A stretch of DNA of 22,470 nucleotides from positions 1 through 22,470 of the IMG/VR virus record IMGVR_UViG_3300025806_000246. One strand, 5' to 3'. Positions 6,921 to 12,229 of this stretch are shown piece by piece (the first letter of the stretch is position 1; each line of letters starts with the position of its first letter). The translations under genes and the position numbers were made by a program. The notes beneath the pieces are model-generated. The model ran no database searches, had not been told where the DNA came from, and saw only the letters and a list, made by a program, of their open reading frames with translations. The DNA is from a virus.

Positions 6921-7385
6921 ATGGCTGGATATTTAGGCGCTATACCTGTCCCGCAGGCTACACAAACGCGACAGACCTTCACGGCTACCTCTGGGCAAAC
7001 TAGCTTTGCTACGGCGGGCTATACGGCGGGCTTCGTGGATGTCTATATGAACGGCGTGAGGCTGGTCGATGGCACCGATTTCACGGCTACCAACGGTTCT
7101 GACGTTGTGCTGACATCTGGCGCTGCCACTGGCGACATCATCGATTTGCTGATGTTCACGGCGGTTGACCTTGCGACTGCGGTTGGCGGGGGTCGCTACA
7201 AAGGCGAGCGCGGTACGGTTGGCCCTGCGGCTGCGGCTGGTGACATCTTTCGTGTGTCTGAGCAAACCCTTAACACAAATGTAACCATCGACGCGACAGA
7301 GAACGCTTCTGCTACTGGCCCCTTGGCTGTAGCATCAGGTGTTACGCTAACAGTCGCAAGCGGAGGGAACTTGTCCATTGTCTGA
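6921..7385 (+). CDS. Fibre-like protein with FVDVYMNGVRL domain
   Basis: A 154-residue protein. Residues 17-85 form a beta domain common in phage fibre proteins: TRQTFTATSGQTSFATAGYT, then FVDVYMNGVRLVDGTDFTAT, ATGDIIDLLMFTAVDLA. The C-terminal part (about 112-154, RVSEQTLNTNVTIDATENAS then VASGVTLTVASGGNLSIV) is a second recurrent block, a short beta-helix-like end. The first residues, MAGYLG, match the start of the preceding S74 fibre (MAGYIG). A strong GGAGG at 6907-6911 precedes the ATG. The gene is GC-rich (34 of 60 bases in 7021-7080 by hand count), unlike the fibre genes around it, suggesting a separate origin. Confidence 0.76.
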   Translation: MAGYLGAIPVPQATQTRQTFTATSGQTSFATAGYTAGFVDVYMNGVRLVDGTDFTATNGSDVVLTSGAATGDIIDLLMFTAVDLATAVGGGRYKGERGTVGPAAAAGDIFRVSEQTLNTNVTIDATENASATGPLAVASGVTLTVASGGNLSIV

Positions 7386-7770
7386 TATTAGAGCAAATAC
7401 GATAAGCGCAGCAAATGGGACTGACCCCGTTACGCTGACTAAGCAGAGTGCTTCTAAGGCTCATTGTACTTTTAATGGCACTGGCACTATTGCTGTAAGT
7501 GGTACGAGTTTTAATATATCTTCACTAACGGATAACGGCACTGGTTTGTATCGCACAAATTTTACAAACAATATGGAAGATGGAGAGCATGTAGATGCTT
7601 TTGCTTGTCGTGAAAACACATCATCTGATGGCGGTGATATAAACAGGGTAGCTAATTACAATAGGGTAAGTCAGGCGGCTTCTTACACTGACTTAACTAC
7701 ACAAACAAGTTTAACAACTCCAGTTGATGTGGCTCGGATTTGTGTTGTTACGCATGGAGGTCTAGCATGA
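7378..7770 (+). CDS. Small fibre-associated protein, SDIRANTIS family (TTG start)
   Basis: A 130-residue protein that appears to start at TTG 7378, overlapping the upstream stop by eight bases. The family signature SDIRANTISAANGTDPVTLT begins directly after this codon, and no ATG upstream in frame fits. GGAGG at 7362-7366 lies 11 bases upstream, a little far. Core blocks are KQSASKAHCTFNGTGTIAVS (about residues 22-41), SFNISSLTDNGTGLYRTNFT and a C-terminal HGGLA. Two tandem relatives follow. I know the family from many marine phages, where several copies occur beside fibre genes. It is probably a small trimeric tip or fibre-capping beta protein. Function is unproven. Confidence 0.72.
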   Translation: MSDIRANTISAANGTDPVTLTKQSASKAHCTFNGTGTIAVSGTSFNISSLTDNGTGLYRTNFTNNMEDGEHVDAFACRENTSSDGGDINRVANYNRVSQAASYTDLTTQTSLTTPVDVARICVVTHGGLA

Positions 7771-7771
7771 G
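7756..7771 (+). promoter_or_regulatory. Conserved coupling junction 1 (SD within last codons, ATGA)
   Basis: GGAGGTCTAGCATGAG. GGAGG lies 6 bases before the ATG of the next gene and is encoded by the last codons of the upstream gene (GlyGlyLeuAla-stop). It is almost the same sequence as at 8094-8109 and 8465-8480. Confidence 0.75.
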
Positions 7772-8108
7772 TACACTAACGGTCACAAACATCCAAGCCA
7801 CGGGTGAAACAGCTAGTCGTGCAGTGTCAGGCGTTGCGGCGGCGTTATTGTTTTATGGAAGCCAAGCTATAATTGGCTCAAGAAACATTAGTTCTGTAGC
7901 CGATATTGGCACAGGCCAGTTAACAATTAGTTTTTCAAACCACTTTGCAGATGACGATTGGGTTGGGCATCACACGACAGAAGATGAGCAGCCATATATA
8001 AACACAAACAGGACAGCCTCTGGGGTTACTTTAGTTAACAAAACCAGAACAGATGCTACTTCGGACTGTAGTGATGGAAATGCCACAATACACGGAGACT
8101 TAGCATGA
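7767..8108 (+). CDS. Small fibre-associated protein, second tandem paralogue
   Basis: A 113-residue protein from the ATG at 7767, which has GGAGG six bases upstream and overlaps the previous stop (ATGA). A longer in-frame reading from 7740 lacks a ribosome site. It is the most diverged of three adjacent relatives: MSTLTVTNIQATGETASRAV at the start, FYGSQAIIGSRNISSVADIG where the others have FNGTGTIA..S.NI.SLTDNG, TGQLTISFSNHFADDDWV, and the shared end GDLA. Being a divergent copy, it may recognise a different partner or receptor. No catalytic residues are visible. Confidence 0.75.
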   Translation: MSTLTVTNIQATGETASRAVSGVAAALLFYGSQAIIGSRNISSVADIGTGQLTISFSNHFADDDWVGHHTTEDEQPYINTNRTASGVTLVNKTRTDATSDCSDGNATIHGDLA

Positions 8109-8109
8109 G
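8094..8109 (+). promoter_or_regulatory. Conserved coupling junction 2
   Basis: GGAGACTTAGCATGAG. GGAG encoded in the GDLA-stop codons precedes the overlapping ATGA start of the third paralogue. It matches the junctions at 7756 and 8465. Confidence 0.75.
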
Positions 8110-8479
8110 TACGTTAAACGTTTCCAACATCACCGATGGCACAGATACAGTCGGCACCAGCTATGTGGTCAATGGGTCTGCAAAGGCTTGGGTAAACTTT
8201 AATGGGACTGGGACCATTGCTATACGGGACAGCATGAATATTGGTAGCCTAACGGATAATGGCACAGGCGATTATAATGTTAATTTCAGTGCTAACATGG
8301 CAAACTCAAATTATTGCGCAGTTCTGGGTCATAGGGGCAATAGGCCCGGTGATGGCGATAACGGGCTGTCTGGTTATGCTGCATCAACTTATGAACTAAA
8401 CTCACGCTCAGGAAACCAAGACTCTTCGAAAGAGGATAGTGACCGTATGCACAGTTCAATATTCGGAGACCTAGCATGA
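8105..8479 (+). CDS. Small fibre-associated protein, third tandem paralogue
   Basis: A 124-residue protein with the clearest family signature of the three: MSTLNVSNITDGTDTVGTSY, then VNGSAKAWVNFNGTGTIAIR (about residues 22-41), DSMNIGSLTDNGTGDYNVNF, SANMANSNYCAV, and the end FGDLA. It is close in pattern to the 7378 gene over the central block and shares the first residues (MSTL) with the 7767 gene. It starts at ATGA with GGAG eight bases upstream. The C-terminal third (GHRGNRPGDGDNGLSGYAAS and onward) differs from its relatives, as expected for the part that might contact a receptor. Confidence 0.77.
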   Translation: MSTLNVSNITDGTDTVGTSYVVNGSAKAWVNFNGTGTIAIRDSMNIGSLTDNGTGDYNVNFSANMANSNYCAVLGHRGNRPGDGDNGLSGYAASTYELNSRSGNQDSSKEDSDRMHSSIFGDLA

Positions 8480-8480
8480 G
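8465..8480 (+). promoter_or_regulatory. Conserved coupling junction 3
   Basis: GGAGACCTAGCATGAG. The same GDLA-stop/ATGA arrangement occurs here, although the downstream gene (8476) is not a member of the paralogous family. Confidence 0.72.
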
Positions 8481-8901
8481 CCACCTCTGGGATCGCCTAG
8501 CAGAAGCTAAGTCACGCCTTGCACCTGTGCAGTCGAAGTATCGTGTGCTGTTCGAAGACCCGACACAGCCTGATGCTCCTGCCGCTGTGCTTGTGCCTGA
8601 CCCTAACTGGATGGCTGCTGCACTGGCTGGTGGTGTACTGCCACCCATCGACACATACCTTCGTGACCAGAACGTACCAGACGGACAGCCCAAAGAGCAT
8701 CCGTATGCTGAGCCTATCCCTGCTATGACTGAAGAAGAGGCGATTGAGTACCTCATTATGAAAGACATCCCGCCGCAAGTGTGGCGTGACTACCAAGGCA
8801 ACAGAGCAGTCATGAAGATTGTACCTGTAGAATTGATCCCATCGGATCGTAGTTTCCGCAATGCGTGGAAGATTAATCAAGAAATGGAGATGGCAGCATG
8901 A
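8476..8901 (+). CDS. Tail-fibre-associated small protein, possible assembly factor
   Basis: A 141-residue acidic protein. A helical start (LWDRLAEAKSRLAPVQSKYR) is followed by a Pro-rich middle (DPTQPDAPAAVLVPDPNWMA and LRDQNVPDGQPKEHPYAEPI), then a helix TEEEAIEYLIMKDIPPQVWR and the end IPSDRSFRNAWKINQE (about residues 121-136). That P-x-DR-x-FR-x-AW motif also occurs near the start of the next protein (PADRTFRGAW). In alphaproteobacterial and marine phages this motif occurs in small proteins beside fibre genes, sometimes annotated as tail-fibre assembly chaperones. The gene is GC-rich (37 of 60 bases in 8581-8640) relative to its surroundings. An assembly role is inference; a small tail protein is the alternative. 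Confidence 0.65.
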   Translation: MSHLWDRLAEAKSRLAPVQSKYRVLFEDPTQPDAPAAVLVPDPNWMAAALAGGVLPPIDTYLRDQNVPDGQPKEHPYAEPIPAMTEEEAIEYLIMKDIPPQVWRDYQGNRAVMKIVPVELIPSDRSFRNAWKINQEMEMAA

Positions 8902-9245
8902 CCACTTACATCAATATCAACGGTGATGTCCGTGAGGCATCTTCTCTGGTCGTACCAGCGGATCGCACCTTTCGTGGCGCTTGGTCATTTAATGGCGATG
9001 CTGTCGAAGTAGACATGACAGCGGCAAAGGCCATCCACAAGGACAACCTACGCGCAGAACGTGCGCCTCGCTTGGCTGACTTGGACGTAGAGTACATGAA
9101 GGCTCTTGAAGCTGGTACAGGCGCTGATGCTATTGCTGCACAAAAGGCAACGCTACGTGACATCACAGACGATGCTCGCATTGATGCTGCGGCAAACCCT
9201 GATGCGCTGAAGGCATTGGACTTGGCTACCCTGTTGGGAGAATAA
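8898..9245 (+). CDS. Tail-fibre-associated small protein with ADRTFRGAW motif
   Basis: A 115-residue protein starting at ATGA, with GGAG at 8886-8889. The start MTTYININGDVREASSLVVP and motif ADRTFRGAWSFNGDAVEVDM (residues about 21-40) are followed by a helical region: AKAIHKDNLRAERAPRLADL, DVEYMKALEAGTGADAIAAQ, KATLRDITDDARIDAAANPD. I know this layout (beta start, FRxAW, then HxxNLRxxRxPxLxxLDVxxM) from many alphaproteobacterial and marine phages, usually next to fibre genes; some annotations call it a tail assembly chaperone. The long helix would suit a chaperone or a tail-tip clamp. It is GC-rich like its partner upstream. The role is not demonstrated. Confidence 0.7.
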   Translation: MTTYININGDVREASSLVVPADRTFRGAWSFNGDAVEVDMTAAKAIHKDNLRAERAPRLADLDVEYMKALEAGTGADAIAAQKATLRDITDDARIDAAANPDALKALDLATLLGE

Positions 9246-9248
9246 GCT

Positions 9249-10313
9249 ATGAGTAAAGCAAGACAAAACGCCAACATATCCCCTGCTGTTGGTCGCAATA
9301 TGGTAATCAATGGTGCAATAAATGTGGCACAGAGATCAGCGTCAGTAACAGGCTTGGGTACTACTGATGGTTATTTTACTGTAGATAGATTTGCTTTAGC
9401 TGGAGGTAATACTGCCGGTCGTTTAACAATGTCACAAACAGCGGATGGGCCAAATGGTATTTCTGCTAATTGTCTTAAACTAGACTGCACTACTGCTGAT
9501 ACATCTATAGCTGCTTCTGAGTTCTTACATATTCAGCAGAGATTTGAAGGCCAAAACCTACAACGCATTGGTAAAGGGGTTGTTGGAGCAAAACAAATTA
9601 CGTTAAGTTTTTACGTTAAAGCTAATGCTGCATTTACGTTTGGCTGTGAGCTTTTTGATAATGATAATACCCGACAAATAACTAAATTGTATAATACTAC
9701 AACGGATTGGGTTAGACATGAAATTACATTCCCTGCTGATGTAGATGATGGTAGTAGTCCTTTTGATGACGATAATGCAGTAAGTTTATATTTATTATTT
9801 TGGTTACACGCAGGTTCTAATTATACAAGTGGCACACTAAACACAGCATCATGGGCTAATGTTACAAATGCTAATCGTGCCGCTGGCATAGACAGCTTCT
9901 TCAGCAGCACTGACAACAACTTTTTCATCACAGGCGTACAGATGGAAGTCGGCCCAGTGGCTACAGATTTTGAGCAAGAAGAAATAAGTACCACGTTAGC
10001 TAAGTGCCAAAGGTATTTTCAAACAGTATTAAAGGCTTATGGAGTTGTCCATAGTTGCAATACATCAGGAAATGCCTACGCTAATATTAATTTTGTTTCA
10101 AAAATGAGAGCAGCCCCTTCTATCACAATGGGTGCTGCAAATACAGCTCAACTGTACGAGAAAAATGCAAACAGAGGGGTATCTGCATTTACTGCCCAAA
10201 ATATTCAAGCTGAGAATTACCAGCTTCACACGCAAACAAGTGGTGCAACGGCAGGTAGTGCAGCACATCTGGATATTACCCCGTTACTTTATCAAGCCGA
10301 TGCGGAGTTATAG
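9249..10313 (+). CDS. Carbohydrate-binding-like tail fibre/tip protein
   Basis: A 354-residue protein. It has the plan of receptor-binding fibre proteins from marine phages: NMVINGAINVAQRSASVTGL (about residues 17-36), DRFALAGGNTAGRLTMSQTA, KLDCTTADTSIAASEFLHIQ, QRFEGQNLQRIGKGVVGAKQ and ITLSFYVKANAAFTFGCEL. A jelly-roll-like beta region ends at ITGVQMEVGPVATDFEQEEI (about 229-248), followed by a C-terminal domain from the TLAKCQRYFQT motif onward. The first part resembles carbohydrate-binding-module jelly rolls, so binding to host surface glycans is likely but inferred. GGAG at 9237-9240 supports the start. It is distinctly AT-rich (21 G/C in 60 bases at 9601-9660), in contrast to the gene just upstream. 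Confidence 0.78.
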   Translation: MSKARQNANISPAVGRNMVINGAINVAQRSASVTGLGTTDGYFTVDRFALAGGNTAGRLTMSQTADGPNGISANCLKLDCTTADTSIAASEFLHIQQRFEGQNLQRIGKGVVGAKQITLSFYVKANAAFTFGCELFDNDNTRQITKLYNTTTDWVRHEITFPADVDDGSSPFDDDNAVSLYLLFWLHAGSNYTSGTLNTASWANVTNANRAAGIDSFFSSTDNNFFITGVQMEVGPVATDFEQEEISTTLAKCQRYFQTVLKAYGVVHSCNTSGNAYANINFVSKMRAAPSITMGAANTAQLYEKNANRGVSAFTAQNIQAENYQLHTQTSGATAGSAAHLDITPLLYQADAEL

Positions 10314-10315
10314 TT

Positions 10316-10498
10316 ATGGATAGTTCAATGACAATTTTATCGGCACAATATATAGCAATAGATAATGTAAATGATACAGTTAAAGCCACTATAGACGGAC
10401 AAGAGCTATCAGTCCCACTAGACCCAGCCAACAGACACTACGCAGAGATACTACGCCAAGTAGAAGCTGGCACACTAACCATTGCAGATGCTGACTGA
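10316..10498 (+). CDS. Small protein with NRHYAEILRQVEAGTLTIADAD end
   Basis: A 60-residue acidic protein. The first half is beta-like (TILSAQYIAIDNVNDTVKAT, IDGQELSVPLDP). The end NRHYAEILRQVEAGTLTIAD is one I recognise in small proteins near phage fibre genes, where a N-x-Y/HY-x-x-x-x-x-W/V-x-x-G pattern recurs. GGAG at 10304-10307 supports the ATG at 10316; ATG 10328 is a second possible start. The stop overlaps the next ATG (TGATG). It may be a tail-fibre assembly or tip accessory, but nothing more specific can be said. Confidence 0.68.
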   Translation: MDSSMTILSAQYIAIDNVNDTVKATIDGQELSVPLDPANRHYAEILRQVEAGTLTIADAD

Positions 10499-10845
10499 TG
10501 TTAGGTTTTTCCCCACTAGCTGACAACTCTATCGCGGGGTTTGACACGCTAAACTCTACGGTGACGGGAGTTCAAGCTACTGGTGCCGTGGGAACAGTAA
10601 GCGTTGACACAGAAATATCTGTAACAGGCGTTCAAGCCACAAGCGCGGTTGGAACGGTCAGCGTTTCTGCAGAAATATCTGTAACAGGCGTTCAAGCCAC
10701 GGGCCTTATTACGAAGGCACTTGTTTGGGGACAGATTACACCTTCTCAGTCTTCAAGTTTTTCTGCGATTACACCTTCTCAGTCTTCAAGTTTTTCTGCG
10801 ATTACACCTTCTCAGTCTCCAAGCTGGGAGGATATCGCTGCGTAG
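10498..10845 (+). CDS. Repeat-built short fibre protein (VTGVQATGAVGTVSV / TPSQSSSFSAI)
   Basis: A 115-residue protein made almost wholly of two tandem repeats. Residues about 21-69 hold a 20-residue unit (VTGVQATGAVGTVSVDTEIS) in two full copies and one partial copy. Residues about 79-109 hold an 11-residue unit (ITPSQSSSFSA) in two exact copies and one altered copy ending SQSPSWEDIAA. Marine-phage proteins with VTGVxATGxVGTV units and a TPSQxPxWxxI end are familiar to me. The valine/glycine units would form stacked beta strands, giving a short shaft whose length can change by adding 20-residue steps. Function is inferred from architecture and position among fibre genes. Confidence 0.75.
   Translation: MLGFSPLADNSIAGFDTLNSTVTGVQATGAVGTVSVDTEISVTGVQATSAVGTVSVSAEISVTGVQATGLITKALVWGQITPSQSSSFSAITPSQSSSFSAITPSQSPSWEDIAA
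10561..10700 (+). repeat. 60-bp in-frame tandem repeat
   Basis: Units are at 10561-10620 and 10621-10680, with a partial third copy from 10681. The first two match at 45 of 60 positions by hand count. A 31-base stretch is exact at 10610-10640 and 10670-10700. Each unit is 20 codons, so copy-number change keeps the frame. Confidence 0.88.
10735..10824 (+). repeat. 33-bp in-frame tandem repeat
   Basis: Units 10735-10767 and 10768-10800 are identical. A third, 24-base partial copy at 10801-10824 differs at two positions. Each unit encodes 11 residues (ITPSQSSSFSA). Confidence 0.92.
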
Positions 10846-10874
10846 TTGCTTAGAAGCAGAAGTATGGGTATAGT
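10846..10874 (+). promoter_or_regulatory. Possible sigma70-type promoter before the second long fibre gene
   Basis: TTGCTT (10846-10851), a 17-base spacer and TATAGT (10869-10874), followed by an AT-rich stretch and the gene start at 10904. The -10 matches the consensus at five of six bases and the -35 at three of six. It lies in the only intergenic gap above 50 bases in the window. There is no experimental support, and a match of this quality can arise by chance. Confidence 0.4.
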
Positions 10875-10903
10875 ATATTTAAATTTATGGTTGAGGTCAC
10901 ATC

Positions 10904-12229
10904 ATGGCTACATACACTAGCGCCAACGCAATTAAAAAAATATCTACTGGTGATGAATCAGGCACATGGGGCGATAGCACCAATAACAACTTTGATATTA
11001 TAGATCGTGCGGCCAACGGCTTTGTTTCGATTGCTTTGTCCAGCACTTCTTACACGCTGTCGTTGTCCACTACGGCGGTCCTGTCTGATGGTCATTACAA
11101 GGCTGTAAACTTTACGGGAACTCCGGGCGGTACATGCACTGTTACTTTAGAGCAAAACAACAAAGCTCGAATGTACATGATCGTTAATAGCACAAACCAA
11201 AGTTTGTCCATTACGCAAGGGTCTGGTGCCAACGTCACGATAGCCGCTACAAAGTCGGCTATTGTTCTAGCTGACGGCGCGGGTTCTGGGGCCGCAGTCA
11301 CAGATTTCACAGCGGTTCTTAGTGCGCTGACGGAGCTTGATGTAACTGCGGGTACAGTTAGTGCCAGCAAAGCGGTTGTTGTTGACAGCAACAAAGACAT
11401 TACGGGCTTTAGAAACGTCACAATGACGGGCGAGTTGGACGCGGCAACGCTAGACATTAGCGGTGACGCGGACATAGACGGGACCACAAACTTAGATATT
11501 GTGGACATAGATGGCGCGGTAAACATTGCGGCTGCTACAACGATAGCCACCAATAATAAAATACAGTTTCGTGATACGGCTATATATATTCAATCCAGCG
11601 CGGACGGTCAGTTAGATATTGTTGCGGACACTGAGGTGCAGATTGCAGCAACCACGATTGATATAAACGGTGCGGTGGCTTTAAACGGTGCGATTACAGG
11701 GGCTACTAACATTGCCCTGTCAGGTGCGATTACAGGGGCTACTAACATTACCCTGTCAGGAGAGTTAGACGCCGCAACCTTAGATATATCGGGTAATGCG
11801 GACATTGACGGCACTCTTGAGACTGACGCTTTATCCCTCAACGGCACCGCAGTTACTAGCACCGCAGCAGAATTAAACGTAATGGACGGTGGAACATCTG
11901 CTTCTAACATTACTATCGTAGACGCAGATCAGTTTGTTGTAAACGACAATGGCACGATGAAGCAAGTTGCTGCTACTAAAGTAGCGGCTTATACGGCTCC
12001 TAGCACAACTTATGGAGATGTTGGCACTTACGTTTTTGCCAACCGATTTACTGTGCTAAGTGGTGCGATTGTTCCCGGCGACACATATGCAGGTAGCACT
12101 CTCAAGCCAGCCGCAACAGATAGTGCTCAAGGGGTCGGGAATGCTCTATCCGGCACTTGGCGAGCAATGGGATATGCGGGTGGGCGACAAGGGTATTTTC
12201 CAACAACTCTCTTCGTGAGGGTGTCATAA
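10904..12229 (+). CDS. Modular tail fibre with C-terminal GTWR...TLFVRVS tip
   Basis: A 441-residue fibre protein. Residues 11-39 (KKISTGDESGTWGDSTNNNF, then DIIDRAANG) are an N-terminal signature common to marine-phage fibres; the following beta domain extends to about 145. The shaft has module A (183-206), a 12-residue tandem repeat (262-285), and module B (287-318) with VMDGGTSASNITIVDADQFV. The C-terminal domain (about 365-441) begins TYGDVGTYVFANRFTV, has PGDTYAGSTLKPAA and ends GTWRAMGYAGGRQGYFP plus TLFVRVS. This end domain recurs at fibre tips and is the best candidate for receptor contact in this gene. GAGG at 10893-10896 supports the ATG. No S74 chaperone is seen. Confidence 0.8.
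   Translation: MATYTSANAIKKISTGDESGTWGDSTNNNFDIIDRAANGFVSIALSSTSYTLSLSTTAVLSDGHYKAVNFTGTPGGTCTVTLEQNNKARMYMIVNSTNQSLSITQGSGANVTIAATKSAIVLADGAGSGAAVTDFTAVLSALTELDVTAGTVSASKAVVVDSNKDITGFRNVTMTGELDAATLDISGDADIDGTTNLDIVDIDGAVNIAAATTIATNNKIQFRDTAIYIQSSADGQLDIVADTEVQIAATTIDINGAVALNGAITGATNIALSGAITGATNITLSGELDAATLDISGNADIDGTLETDALSLNGTAVTSTAAELNVMDGGTSASNITIVDADQFVVNDNGTMKQVAATKVAAYTAPSTTYGDVGTYVFANRFTVLSGAIVPGDTYAGSTLKPAATDSAQGVGNALSGTWRAMGYAGGRQGYFPTTLFVRVS
11687..11758 (+). repeat. 36-bp in-frame tandem duplication in fibre shaft
   Basis: Two units, 11687-11722 and 11723-11758, differ at a single base (GCC versus ACC codon). Each encodes GAITGATNIALS or its Thr variant. The near-identity contrasts with the much older divergence of modules A and B, so this duplication is recent. 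Confidence 0.92.

Noticed and set aside
8292-8768. 158-codon open frame on the minus strand
   Set aside because: It spans parts of two well-supported + strand genes, shows no family pattern, and no other minus-strand gene is supported in the window.
8476-9245. Tail-chaperone pair made by programmed frameshift
   Set aside because: The two genes are joined by an ordinary ATGA overlap with its own GGAG site. No slippery heptamer was seen at the junction, and both readings are complete on their own.
10561-10824. Direct repeats that might be read as a CRISPR array
   Set aside because: The units are contiguous, in frame and part of a coding repeat, with no unique spacers and no cas genes nearby.
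10847-10858. Short inverted repeat TGCTTAGAAGCA as a terminator
   Set aside because: The stem is only four to five base pairs with a tiny loop and no T run follows, so it is not a convincing terminator.
9249-12229. Diversity-generating retroelement target in the fibre genes
   Set aside because: No reverse transcriptase, template repeat or run of adenine-rich variable codons is visible. The fibre end at 12157-12229 is not rich in AAC/AAT codons.
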